Shown here: in pieces, positions 1 to 10,430 of the stretch
Numbering within the stretch: the first letter of the stretch is position 1
Layout: each line of letters begins with the position of its first letter
Origin: Fragilariopsis cylindrus CCMP1102
Lineage: Eukaryota > Bacillariophyta > Bacillariophyceae > Bacillariales > Bacillariaceae
Assembly (NCBI GenBank): GCA_900095095.1
Contig: FMBT01000292.1
Location: 744,001-808,000, forward strand
Direction: 5' to 3'
DNA length: 64,000 bases
The notes under the pieces: model-generated
Told to the model about the DNA's origin: nothing
Seen by the model: the letters and a program-made list of their open reading frames with translations, nothing else
The model's database searches: none
Position numbers and translations under genes: made by a program

Positions 1-2
1 GT

Positions 3-485
3 AACAATAAAATTCTCTTGACTTCCAAACGCCGTACACGATCGTTGCTTCTCCAATTCCAGTCATTGGAAGATTGCTTGGCCTTTTCTGATAAGTTTAT
101 CAAATTAAATCCAAATCTATCTGCATTATCGTTATCATCATTATCATTATCATCATCATCGTCATCGTCATCGTCTTTGGGAGATAAAAAAGCAGCAACA
201 GCAGTAGGTTCATCTATAACGATTACTAACAATGAATCAGCATCACGAGATGCTACGCGTAGTACTTGTACTCCTCAACATGAAAGCAACCAGACCACAA
301 TGCTACAACAAGAACCTATCGTGAGAGAAAAAGAACGCAAGGAGGTTGTTTCATGGGTAACACGATTGCTTCACGATGATGACTTTTTAGGTTACGTTCA
401 CAAGATTGAAACCTATATTTCCGGCACGGATGATGGGGAACAAATTTTGCATGGGTTGGAAAATAGACTTCTCCCTACGGTCTAA
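3..485 (+). CDS. 3' end of a gene, possibly Rec114-like (partial)
   Basis: The reading frame is open to the left edge, so the 5' part lies outside the window; the stop is at 483-485. About 160 residues are visible. The first part (ILLTSKRRTRSLLLQFQSLEDC) reads like the last strands of a PH-like fold. A low-complexity Ser/Thr linker follows. The C-terminus has a helical block (WVTRLLHDDDFLGYVHKIE). A PH-like N-terminus, disordered middle and short C-terminal helix of the pattern LL-D-F-V-IE is the layout of the meiotic double-strand-break factor Rec114, which suggests that identity by inference only. It converges on the glycosylase gene downstream. Low-complexity residues make the ends hard to align, and another coiled or PH-domain protein is possible. 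Confidence 0.4.
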   Translation, partial: NNKILLTSKRRTRSLLLQFQSLEDCLAFSDKFIKLNPNLSALSLSSLSLSSSSSSSSSLGDKKAATAVGSSITITNNESASRDATRSTCTPQHESNQTTMLQQEPIVREKERKEVVSWVTRLLHDDDFLGYVHKIETYISGTDDGEQILHGLENRLLPTV

Positions 486-740
486 TTTTCTAAAATTAGC
501 TAGTAGATACAGTAGAGAATTTACTGGCAGTTTCAAATTAGACGGGAGAAACGAGAATTCGAAATAGATTTGACGATGTACACAGGACGAATACGCACTT
601 AAATACAGAGCAAAAACTCCATATATAGAAAGTAACGTAATATAATTGTACATACATACACATCCACCCCTTTTGGAATATAGCCTTTTATGATTATAAT
701 AGTTTTAGCTTATTATTACAGAAACGATTCATTCATTCAT

Positions 741-2247
741 TCATATATCTAAACTTCTTTTCCATTCTACATAAGCAACAAGTATATAATCATTTGAAAT
801 TATAGGAAGGTCAAGGTCTTTTCGGATAAATATTTGGAATGCATCTGCGGCGTAATCACCACAATTAGAAATATTCTTCACTTCTTTCCGTGTCAAGTCA
901 AATTCAACTTCTCTACGCCTAATAATAGGCGAAATAGCTGTAGATCCAGATGTAGATGTACATGTAGTAGTCGTATTAGTAGCAGTTGTACTCGTGTATT
1001 GGCAATATGGGACGAACAAATCGATTTTATTTTGATTTTTGGTAGTTATTAATAATAGGAAGTCTCTGGAAAGTTGAACAAATGCTTTGGACTTGTTACG
1101 TCCAAGTCCTGTAATTCGCACCTGATTGAAAATATAGTCACGAACAGCTTCTTCATCGTTATTAGCATCCTTAACGACTGATTCTACCGTCGGCCATCGT
1201 TGGAAAAGACGGAATAGAATCCGATCGATATTTTGATTTCGTTTTGTCTTATTTAATAAGATTGTAGAAATTAATAAACGCCATGGATGTTCCGAAAAAA
1301 GTTCTTCAAGCAAACCAAATGGACTAGCAGTAGTGGCAGTAGTGGCAGTAGTATCATCAGTAGCCAATCTTCCCACGACGGCCGTAGTCATCGTGGTCGA
1401 TCCAATTAAGTTTCTATTACCAGTCATGATTGTGGTTGTTGATTTATTGTTATTGTTATTGTTCGTCGTCGCGAAGATACTACTATCATTATCTAGGGTA
1501 TCGATACATGTTTGGGGAGCTTCTCTTTCTCTGAAGAGAAACTTGCGTCCTTTTTCAAAGCTCGAAAAAGTCTTTTAAAGATGAACATACGAATAATAAT
1601 AATATTTGGATATATTGTTGCAAGGAAAGAAAATCATTAGAAAATCATAACAAGTAGGTGGTGTGTATAATATAGTGGAGGGAATAAAGATAAGTATAAG
1701 CATACTTTTGTTTTGTTTCGATTTATATTTTGTCTTACCTTGCCAGATTTAAGAGATACGAATTCTGTTAACTGATTCGTGTATGCTTTCGAATTTTGTT
1801 TCCGTTCTTCGGCGGTTTGAACCCTTGACGAGGACGATAACGATGATGGTGATTTAATATTTACAGGTATCTCGATATCATTAGTACTTGTATTCTGATT
1901 TTCTTCTTCTGTTTCTGTTTCTGTAGTTTTATCATCAAAGACTAAGCGACACGTCCAATCATTTAGTATTTCACCAATGGGTGTGTATTTTTCTAACTTC
2001 TTCCGAAGGACCATCCATTCACGAATAGGAGCAAATGCACGTAGAAAGCATTGATTTGGACATAAATGTCGTACCGAATGTTGTTCAGCCCAGCGACCTA
2101 CTAGCTCAACACAGGTAAGAGATGATAACGATGATGATGATGATAATTCCGTATCAAACTTAATATCTACATCTGTCATCTTGTATTGGTCGTGGTCGTT
2201 GTTGCAGTCATCGTTTCCTGCAATTTTGGTATAATTGGGGGTACTTG

Positions 2248-2289
<42 letters not shown>

Positions 2290-2812
2290 GTATAGTGTAA
2301 TACTTGTATTGTTCATCCTGAAATATGAGACAATCTTTAAAGTGTCTGAAGGCATCCTCGGAAAGGATTGGTGCACAGTAAATGCATACTTTTCTTCTTT
2401 CTTTATCATTGATCCTACTACTGCTAGGGGAAGAATTTCGTCGACGTTGTCGCAAACAATTCAAACGAACCTCTTCGCGACTGTTACATATACTAATCCT
2501 TTCATTACTACCTCATCGTCTACTACCTATCCAGGTGTATACCAATGGACCCAATGACAGAACAGATCCATACGCAGACGACGGGGAGCGTAAAAAGTAA
2601 TTGCTACTGCTGCAACTGGTGACTCCAATTTCATTTTTTGCTTTTGCGGATGTCGTCTGACTTATGTGAATCCTCCTATTTTTAGCAGTAATAGTAGTAG
2701 CAGTAGTAGTAGAAGTAGTGGAATCGGAAGGACGTGGAAAATATTTACTTGTAATGAGTTTAGTAATTTTTTGCTTTCGCCTACTTGTACTCTTTTGCCG
2801 TGTCGTCGTCAT
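741..2812 (-). CDS. MBD4-type (HhH-GPD) DNA glycosylase with zinc-finger-like motif
   Basis: Model: exons 2812..2574, 2498..1739 and 1571..741, with GT-AG introns of 75 and 167 nt, giving about 609 residues. Phase is kept at both joins. The C-terminal third matches the MBD4/HhH-GPD glycosylase fold: HPWRLLISTILLNKT, a helix-hairpin-helix-like ISNCGDYAADAFQIF, and SNDYILVAYVEW, whose Asp sits where MBD4 has its catalytic Asp. Such enzymes excise T or U mispaired with G in base-excision repair. Exon 2 carries a CIYC-x10-HFKDC motif resembling a C2HC UBZ-type finger. The middle has poly-Asp and Ser/Thr runs. The 3' intron is well supported. The 75-nt intron is inferred because an in-frame TGA lies at 2513-2515; a nonsense mutation is the alternative. 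No methyl-CpG domain is visible. Confidence 0.75.
1572..1738 (-). other. Intron of MBD4-type glycosylase
   Basis: On the minus strand the exon ends GGCAAG and the intron begins GTAAGACAAA. It ends TTTAAAAG before ACTTTTTCG. Both flanking exons are phase 0. Joining them removes an in-frame TAA near 1575 and links two otherwise orphan frames. Confidence 0.75.
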
Positions 2813-3294
2813 GGTGGGGCCATACTACTTTATTATTTGGAATAGACCTTTTCCTCTTCCACGTCTGTCTCACTTTTATAGTAGCTTTCACGTTGCGTTG
2901 CGTTGAATGATATATACTTTGGATGTACAAGGTAGTGTCTCTCTGATTAATTACATGTACTGTCGGTCTATTGCTGTGCAAATGTGCAAATCTTATTTGT
3001 AGTATTTTCAATTTGATATTTGTTTTGACCGATGATTTGTGCGATGCAAGGCAAAATCTGGAAATGAGATTTCAGATTGCGCACCGAGGTGCGACGGTGG
3101 CGAGGACAGACGCTCAATGTGCGTGCCATTCATTTTTTCTTTTATCACAACAAATAAGAAGTTGTAGGTCCTACTGTACAATTGTTCTTGTAGATGATGT
3201 TTCATGCTTTCCTCATTACCTAACACTTGTGTTTAGAAAAAAGAAAGAAAGATCGCTGTAGTACAATTACTATAACAACTTGAGAGGAAGAAAG
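2813..3294. promoter_or_regulatory. Divergent intergenic region
   Basis: This is a head-to-head spacer between the glycosylase (minus) and the RNA exonuclease (plus), so it should contain both promoters. A TACTGTA motif lies at 3172-3178, about 120 nt before the exonuclease start. No convincing gene is seen. Confidence 0.4.
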
Positions 3295-5073
3295 ATGGCA
3301 TCGGCTACTAAGAAGTACAAGCTCTTCTCCGCAATGGCGGACGGTGAAAAGGCAGTTTGTGCCTTTTACACATCTCCTGCCGGTTGTCGAAGTGGTGACA
3401 AATGCAAATTTTCGCACACGACGTCGACAACTGCATCGACTTCGACATCCCAATGCAAGCCCGCTGCTAATGCTGTGGAGCTATCAGACGATTCAAGTGC
3501 ATTTAGCTCAGAAAGCGAGGGAGAAGGTGGAAAGAACATTCCGTCGTCTAATAAGAAAGTAGTAGCGAAGAAAGAGACTGTTACTACTAAGAATGTTGAC
3601 GTTTACGATCCGTTTGAATCCAGCGGTGCTCCTCCTCCTCGTCGACAGGAGAAGGAACCACAACAGAAACAAAAGAAAAAGAGAAAATCCATGGAGAACG
3701 ACGGGAAGGATCCATTCTCCACTCCTAAAGCTAAATCATCGGATAACGCAGCAGCTTCTAACGGAAAGGGCAGCGAGAAGCCTACTCCCACTAATAGCAA
3801 CAAAAGAGTCAAGATTGTTGAAGACAAACCCCCAACATCTAATAGTAATAATAATTTCATGAGCTTTGTCTCGAATTTGCCCGTTGCCTCATTTTCCATT
3901 CCCGGTGCTAACGATACTCCTATTAAGAAACAGGAGGAAAAAGAAACTTCGGCGCCCACCAGCACGACAAAGACCCAGGTTACTACTCCAAAACAAAACG
4001 AACCTCAAGGAATTCTACCGACATCCACAGCAGTCGGTCGAAAATGGCAGAATGCTGTCATTGAAAGCCGCAAACACGCGCGTTACAATAATTCTTTCGA
4101 TTTCAATAGATATCAAGAGAATGATGCGAAGAACGGTATCCAATCGTCGTGGATCAAGGCAAAAGCATATGGTTCGTGGTGTGCATCTAACCCACAGGCC
4201 ATTGCTATTGATTGCGAAATGTGTGAAAGTCAGGACCCGCTGTCGGGAGCCAAGAATGCAAAGGCACTATGTCGTCTCAGTGTGGTCAATGCGGAAAAAC
4301 CAGAGGAAGTTTTGTTAGATACACTAGTGAAACCCTCCTGGCCGGTCACTGATTATAGAACTCGAATCAATGGTGTTACTAAGGAGCATTTGGACCCCGT
4401 TGAATTTACCCTTCGCCATGCACAAGCATTTATGATGGCGTTATGCAACGAAGAGACTGTAATTGTTGGACATGCCCTCCACAACGATCTAGTTGCACTT
4501 AACATGGAACATGACGTTGTCGCGGACTCATCTTTCCTCTTTCATGCGAAGGATAATCCCACTGCAACTCCCAGTCTAAAGGACACTGTCATGACAATGT
4601 TCAAAAAGGAGATGCCCCAGACACACGATAGTGTAAACGATTCCAGAAAGGCATTGGAATGTGTTATGCACTGGGTTGATAACGACGGCAAGGTGGAATC
4701 GGTCGAACGAACTGCTAAGTATCCTAACAAGAAGGAGGGAAACCAACTTTTTGTTCATCGTATCCCCAAAGTCTGTAAGGCTGAGCACTTAAGCAACATG
4801 TTCCTTAAAACTACGAATATTCAGCCTACCGAGGTAGAGGAAATCCAATTTTCTGGAAGCCTTGGAAAAACTCATGTTACTTTTAAGTCTACGCGTCATG
4901 CCAATTTGGTCTTTGAGTCTCTTGAGGGCAAAACTGAGGAAGAAAAATCAGGCCGTCAACAAAAAAAGGTCTATCTTCGTAACGGAGATTATATCAGAGT
5001 CCGGAAAATGGTCCACGCCAAACGGGCAAACCCAAACAACAAGAACGGAAACAATCAGTTCTCATCCCCTTGA
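3295..5073 (+). CDS. REXO1/REX-type DEDDh RNA exonuclease with CCCH zinc finger
   Basis: 592 residues from the first ATG of the frame. A canonical C-x8-C-x5-C-x3-H zinc finger (C22, C31, C37, H41) opens the protein, followed by a long Lys/Ser-rich linker with basic stretches. The exonuclease core starts near residue 300: AIDCEMC gives D306 and E308, HNDL gives D398, and HDSVNDSRKAL gives H444 and D449, a complete DEDDh set. The Cys after the first Asp (DCEM) is typical of the REX1/REX3/REX4/REXO family, 3'-5' RNA exonucleases that trim rRNA and other small RNAs. Residues about 480-560 look like an RRM-type fold. The end is basic and Asn-rich. It is a single exon. The subfamily is uncertain, but nuclear RNA processing is the likely role. 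Confidence 0.88.
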   Translation: MASATKKYKLFSAMADGEKAVCAFYTSPAGCRSGDKCKFSHTTSTTASTSTSQCKPAANAVELSDDSSAFSSESEGEGGKNIPSSNKKVVAKKETVTTKNVDVYDPFESSGAPPPRRQEKEPQQKQKKKRKSMENDGKDPFSTPKAKSSDNAAASNGKGSEKPTPTNSNKRVKIVEDKPPTSNSNNNFMSFVSNLPVASFSIPGANDTPIKKQEEKETSAPTSTTKTQVTTPKQNEPQGILPTSTAVGRKWQNAVIESRKHARYNNSFDFNRYQENDAKNGIQSSWIKAKAYGSWCASNPQAIAIDCEMCESQDPLSGAKNAKALCRLSVVNAEKPEEVLLDTLVKPSWPVTDYRTRINGVTKEHLDPVEFTLRHAQAFMMALCNEETVIVGHALHNDLVALNMEHDVVADSSFLFHAKDNPTATPSLKDTVMTMFKKEMPQTHDSVNDSRKALECVMHWVDNDGKVESVERTAKYPNKKEGNQLFVHRIPKVCKAEHLSNMFLKTTNIQPTEVEEIQFSGSLGKTHVTFKSTRHANLVFESLEGKTEEEKSGRQQKKVYLRNGDYIRVRKMVHAKRANPNNKNGNNQFSSP

Positions 5074-6918
5074 AAATTTAAAAACAAAATATAAAATACT
5101 TCTGATGTTACCCCCCCCCCCCAATCCCCAACACGTTCTTTCTAATCCTCCAAACACCCCATAGCATCCCCTTGTCGAAAAGTAAATATCTTTGGACGTC
5201 AAAAGGATGTAGATCTCCATACTGTACTGCATGCCCATAACTGCAGAAGCAGCTGATGGCCTTGCTATGAATTACGCTCCTATCAATCATACAGGGGACT
5301 AGGCTTTCATGGAATCTGAGGCAGCGGCGACTTCCTGGACCGAAGAATACAATTCTTCCTGTCTTTTTGTCGCTCTGATATTATACTATCTCTCCACCAA
5401 ACAATCAATCTATTCGTTCCTCGGATACATATTTCGGACCACCCCCAATGAAAGGAAAGTATCTAGCTATGTCATTCCCCCCTTAATTTTGACCATATTG
5501 CCATTTGTTTTTGTTTTGTCATCATTGACATGGTAAGTATAATGGAATATCTAGAGATGCTGCAATAAGAGAACTTGCGACGAAGGTAAACATTTGAAAG
5601 TAGTGTAACATTTTACAACCTATATACGATACTTTACATAGCTTCATTTACGAACAGCATTTCTATCAATTTCTGCTTCCAATATAGATGCAAGATGTTC
5701 ACGGCTCTTCATATTCATAACAAACGTCACCTGCTTGTCCTAGTCGAATTTCATAACTGTAGAAAATACCATCAGGTTTGGACTTGAGAAAAGAAAAGAA
5801 AGGAATCCTATATACTTCATGGCTCATGATTTTGTAATTTGTGGATCTAAATTTTTTTCTTCCTTCATTTTTATTCACGGTTAGCTTGTTAGATTTAGTC
5901 TTGGTTAAAGCTGCCGCATATGGTCAAGACCTGAGTATTGAAACATCTGATGAATCATTGTCAACCTTTTCTTCACCTATTGATACAACTGCTACAATTC
6001 CACAAGATACCATAGCACATATTGCGATCTAAAATGGTATTGAATCGGTTGTTGTGATGTCTCATGGCAATCATGGACAGATCCAAACACTGAGTTATTT
6101 GCTATGCTCTTTGTTTGGCATAATGATCATCCAGGGTTAAAGAATAAAAATGAAATTGATTGCTTCACATACATAATACATAATACATAATAGACACAAT
6201 GCTATATACAAAATGATTTGAATGGGATTATTGCATGGTCATATAAGCCTTATATAAAATTGAACTCAGATTTTACACAATAAATGGTGGATAGAAAAAT
6301 GATTGTTCTTGCCGTTCAAAGATGTAAGCTTCTGAAACCACATCTTTGAATTTATCACTCTATACAACAGCAAATAAAGTAGGACTCCATAAAAAATAGG
6401 TCTACGCTTTTGTTCTTACAAAACTAATCACTAGTGTAGGCTATTTATTAAACTACTAGTTGTTGTTACGAATCAATCAATCTAGTCTTCCATACTATCT
6501 ATCTTCTATGAACTATTATCAACAATTGAAAATCGAAAAGGAAGTAGATAAAATAATGTGTTTTGTCAAATAATTGTGTAAGATAAACGAATACTGTCCG
6601 TCCGTCCGTCCGTTCTGCTTGATGCTGTGCTTATTCGCGCAGAATAATTGTCGAAAAGCAATGTTCCAAACTTATTGGAACTTGAAACTTGTGTAAAACT
6701 GAAAACACCGAAACAATCAATCACTTATTTGTTACAACGTCCGTCTAGCTCTAGCTAATGTCTATTATCTATTTGAAAGAACCCTGCAACCATTGGCAGT
6801 AAATCGATCAGCAAACAATCAACTATTGCTTATCTCAATCATTGTCCGTAGCAACACTGCTATCGCATAATCTACCACTGATCAAGAAGAAACGTTTCGA
6901 TCTCTCCCTAAATCCATC
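5074..6918. other. 1.8-kb intergenic region, possibly decayed coding sequence
   Basis: It holds a C12 tract at 5111-5122, a TACTGTA at 5220-5226 and a (TCCG)n run near 6596-6614. Two short plus-strand frames (5309..5536 and 5841..6032, 75 and 63 aa) have no recognisable domain. The second is followed in frame, after its stop, by protein-like sequence, which hints at an old degraded gene. I do not call either as real. AT-rich sequence before 6919 probably contains the next promoter. Confidence 0.4.
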
Positions 6919-8310
6919 ATGGTATTGACGAATCACATGGTGAGCCAATCTGGATTGCCTCAATTATCGGTGTTGACATATAACGTGTTGTTACCTAACT
7001 CTGTCGATGGTTGGTGGACATATAAAATGTATAACGATCTAAAACATTTGGAATCAGATTCATCTGCTTCATCGTGGGAATATCGTAGAAATTTACTCAA
7101 GGAACGTATCGGAAAAATTGATGCCGATGTTGTCTGTTTGCAAGAGATCTCCCCAATATCATTTGAAGAAGACTTTAATTTCATGTCCGAATTAGGCTAC
7201 GACGAGCACGCTCTATTCAAAAAGGGAAGATTTCGACCCGCGACGTTTTGGAAGACCTCAGAATGTCGACTCGTTACCCCTCCAGTCCACAAGGATCGAA
7301 GTCTTATTACAGCTTTTGAACGTCAAATTAGAGACACAGACATAGAAGATATCGTCGGGAATGTCAATGATGATGACGAACAGAAACTAAAGAAAAAACA
7401 ACAGCAACAACAAGATCCGTACTGGTATGTTGTGAATTGTCATTTACAGGCTGGTAATAATGGACCACGCCGAGTCCGACAAATCTTCGAAGCGATGAAA
7501 GGAGTTATGACATTGGCCCGTAAACAAAAACAGGAAGAAAAGCCCGAAGAAACGGCACGAGTAATTGTTTGTGGGGACTTTAATGGCGGACCTGAATCGG
7601 GTGCAATACGTCTTCTAGAAGATGGATTTATAGATCAAACATTTATCGAAGATGGTGTCCCCGTATCGTCGGGACGTAAAGAAATACCCTTTTCGAAACC
7701 ATTGAGTGATGCAGCAATCGCAACTGATATACGTCCACCACCACCAACACTAGTTGTAGCAGAGCTCATGTCGAATTTGATGGAAACACCATCATCCTAT
7801 GAAAATCCTATTTTATCCAAAGATATGAAAGATAGACTTGAAAGGATATACAACAAATTATCAAATGATACAGATGACAAACAAATGGATAAGATTACGG
7901 TTGAGAAATGGTTACTTTGTATAAATAAAAAACTAAGAAGAGGCGATGAATATAGAAATGCTGCACTTGCAATGGGATATATAGATTCAAACCCTGACGA
8001 TCCTTGGGAAGAACGAAAATATCGAATGACAATACCAGAAGATGGTATTCTATCTTTGTCTGGCTTTATTGAAGTATATCAAAAAGAATTATCTTGTGGG
8101 AAGTTTTGGGGAATCGCACACGACATGCAAGTACTGGACGAATCTCTACCCGATGCTGGTTTATTCACGTCGAGATTTGATCGTATCTACTACAACAGTC
8201 AAAGTCTGACGCCAGTTACTATTACAGACACAACATCAGATGAACCATGCCCGAACGAAAATGAGCCGTCGGATCATTTGCCCGTAGCTGTTTCGTTTAC
8301 CACTATTTAA
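6919..8310 (+). CDS. Endonuclease/exonuclease/phosphatase (EEP) family protein
   Basis: 463 residues, single exon, starting at an ATG in CCATCATGG. All EEP signatures are present: TYNVLLP (Asn), VCLQEIS (metal-binding Glu), NCHLQAG (His), VCGDFNGGPESG (Asp/Asn), SRFDRIYY (Asp) and PSDHLPV (catalytic His). This is the CCR4/nocturnin/sphingomyelinase fold, which cleaves phosphodiesters. A roughly 150-residue insert sits between the GDFN and FDRIYY motifs; it is helical and charged and I do not recognise it. No leucine-rich repeats of true CCR4 and no signal peptide are seen, so it is probably soluble. The substrate (RNA tail, NADP(H), lipid or nucleotide) cannot be fixed from sequence. Confidence 0.85.
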   Translation: MVLTNHMVSQSGLPQLSVLTYNVLLPNSVDGWWTYKMYNDLKHLESDSSASSWEYRRNLLKERIGKIDADVVCLQEISPISFEEDFNFMSELGYDEHALFKKGRFRPATFWKTSECRLVTPPVHKDRSLITAFERQIRDTDIEDIVGNVNDDDEQKLKKKQQQQQDPYWYVVNCHLQAGNNGPRRVRQIFEAMKGVMTLARKQKQEEKPEETARVIVCGDFNGGPESGAIRLLEDGFIDQTFIEDGVPVSSGRKEIPFSKPLSDAAIATDIRPPPPTLVVAELMSNLMETPSSYENPILSKDMKDRLERIYNKLSNDTDDKQMDKITVEKWLLCINKKLRRGDEYRNAALAMGYIDSNPDDPWEERKYRMTIPEDGILSLSGFIEVYQKELSCGKFWGIAHDMQVLDESLPDAGLFTSRFDRIYYNSQSLTPVTITDTTSDEPCPNENEPSDHLPVAVSFTTI

Positions 8311-8562
8311 TCATAGGTTTATTTTTAAAAATTAAATATATTGAGATTATACGTATTTATATAGGATATATAGTAGGATATATACACACACGCACAAACT
8401 TTACAAGAAAGCTTCTGCATCCGCATGTTATCATCACTCTAAATGGTTTCTATATACATATTCAAATCTAATTTTAGGGCTAGAATTCAAGAACCAGACT
8501 ACTATCGTCGATTAGTATAATATAAATACTGACAACTTATTTTATTGCTAAACTATAATCAC

Positions 8563-9921
8563 TCACTGATATACATCATCGTCGTATGGGTTTGGTATAT
8601 CAGACTTAGGACCTGGCATAGGATTACCATCAAGGTCAAATTCAACATCTTCTAATCCCCATTGAGACAGTTCGGCTGGAAGGAGACTTCGATCTCGAAC
8701 TACACGAATAAATTCTGGTGCCTTTGCACTACCCATAACAGCCTTACCAACAACGACACCATCATATCCCACAGCTAAATGACGTTTCATTTGGTCCGGT
8801 GTTTCAATTCCACCACCAGCTAAACATATTATTGGTCCACCACTTCCTGGAAACAATCCCGCCAATTTGATAGCCTGTTCTGGATGATATTGTTGTGAAA
8901 TACGATCGTAATTGGAAACTAATATGTTTGTTGCCATAGCATCAAGTGCTCGTTGGACTTCGTTACGGGTATGACATTCAACAATAGTTTCAAGACCGAT
9001 AGTAGTTGCTAGATCTAAAAAGTTATCAAGTGCTGGTCCTAATACGGACGCAATTAATAATATACCATCACATCCTGCCTCCTTAGCTAGACCTAATTGG
9101 ATTTCATCAACAACAATATCCTTCATAACGACTGCAGCTGTTTTACTTGCCTTACGTACCGCGGTCATAGATGATTTTAATTCTGATATATCTCCACCAT
9201 ATGCCATATAATCAACATTTACAAAAACAACATCGGCACCTAATCGGACCATAGCCTCTGATACCATAGCTGCATTATCAAAACGACAAAATGGTTTCTC
9301 ACCCGGTCTTGATAATGATTTACGTTTTATATCGACACAAAAACATGCACGTCGCATAGACATTTCTGCTAGTCCATTATCTATTAATTTTTGTTTCCGT
9401 GCCATCTCTTCTTTGACTAAAACCTTTTCTTCTTCTTCTTCTTCGGACAATTTTTCCTTTCCTTCTTCAGCTTCCTCATCAGCGCTATTATCGTTCTCAT
9501 TATCATTACGAAATGGATCATCATGCAGACGTCGTAATGCCTTAGCTAGTCGCATCGGATTTGCTGTCTCCTGGGCATACGACATTGCCATCTTAACTGG
9601 ATCTGCTGTTGATTGATGTTGGGCTCTAACACCCTTCATTTCATATTCCTTTCGATGAACAGCCGAATATAAATCCTCGGGACCATTTCTAGACGATTGA
9701 TATATGTACGTTGTCGTTCTGCTGCTTGTTGTCTTTATTATTTTCTCTCTTTTATTATAATCATTATGGTGGTCCGCAATATCTTGGTTTTTTGTTGTTG
9801 ATATTCTTGTGTGCTGCGGAGGAGACAGAAAGAATGCCACTGTAAATGTTGGTGAAACCACAAAAACCGACAGAGCAAACAAGCTCAAATACACGATGGA
9901 AACAGCAAATGAAGTCATCAT
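8563..9921 (-). CDS. Plastid-targeted indole-3-glycerol-phosphate synthase-like TIM-barrel protein
   Basis: 452 residues. The N-terminus is hydrophobic (MTSFAVSIVYLSLFALSVF) and ends in TVA-FFLSPP, an A-F type cleavage site of diatom bipartite plastid signals. An acidic linker follows. The core (about residue 190 on) aligns with IGPS: VDIKRKS (EIKxxSPS motif), MAYGGDISEL (YFGGS-like), VVMKDIVVDEIQ (catalytic Lys), IVECHTRNEVQRAL (catalytic Glu), ILVSNYDR (Asn) and AGGGIETPDQM before VVVGKAVMG (phosphate binding). IGPS closes the indole ring in tryptophan synthesis. The phosphate-site Ser (SGI) is Gly here and the SPS of the first motif is altered, so it may be a divergent paralogue rather than the working enzyme. 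Confidence 0.7.
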   Translation of the reverse strand: MMTSFAVSIVYLSLFALSVFVVSPTFTVAFFLSPPQHTRISTTKNQDIADHHNDYNKREKIIKTTSSRTTTYIYQSSRNGPEDLYSAVHRKEYEMKGVRAQHQSTADPVKMAMSYAQETANPMRLAKALRRLHDDPFRNDNENDNSADEEAEEGKEKLSEEEEEEKVLVKEEMARKQKLIDNGLAEMSMRRACFCVDIKRKSLSRPGEKPFCRFDNAAMVSEAMVRLGADVVFVNVDYMAYGGDISELKSSMTAVRKASKTAAVVMKDIVVDEIQLGLAKEAGCDGILLIASVLGPALDNFLDLATTIGLETIVECHTRNEVQRALDAMATNILVSNYDRISQQYHPEQAIKLAGLFPGSGGPIICLAGGGIETPDQMKRHLAVGYDGVVVGKAVMGSAKAPEFIRVVRDRSLLPAELSQWGLEDVEFDLDGNPMPGPKSDIPNPYDDDVYQ

Positions 9922-10430
9922 TTTTGCTTGTACAATTCTCGAAGCGACTAGACAAGCAGACTAACTGCAGATACTCTGTTGTATTTTTCCTGGTTCGATT
10001 CGATAACCTATTCAAAGAAAATAACTCTTGATTGTTTCGTTGTTGAATAAAAATTGAATTCAGTGAACATTCGATGATTCATTCATTTACAATACTCCGG
10101 ATTCTTGGATTGAGGCTGAAGGCGCCTTCCAATGTGGAATTGAGAATGAAAAAGAAAGATCGAAAGTTTTATAAATAAATGGTTTTGAGATTTGATGGAT
10201 TTGTGCTCATAACCTAAACCTAACCCTAACTGATAGTTTCAAGTTACTGCTTAGCGCTTAGCAGTTCCCAAATTCTTCGTAAAAAATATCCAATTTTTAA
10301 TCGAAGATTTTAAGCGTATGATCGGTTATCTTCCAGTATTGTAAGACATGGTTAACTTATTTTTTGTGACAACACTGTACATTACTCAAGACAAGACCAG
10401 AATAGAAGTCGTCGACATCAAGAAGTAATT
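9922..10430. other. Divergent intergenic region with short telomere-like repeat
   Basis: The spacer lies between the IGPS-like gene (minus) and the next plus-strand gene. Positions about 10211-10230 read CCTAAACCTAACCCTAA, an imperfect run of TTAGGG-type telomere units on the complementary strand. No gene is supported. Confidence 0.45.

Noticed and set aside
5309-5536. 75-aa hydrophobic frame
   Set aside because: No recognisable family, no partner exon and no clear start context; kept only as a note in the intergenic entry.
9985-10012. GGTTCGATTC, resembling a tRNA B box
   Set aside because: No acceptor stem, anticodon arm or A box could be folded around it.
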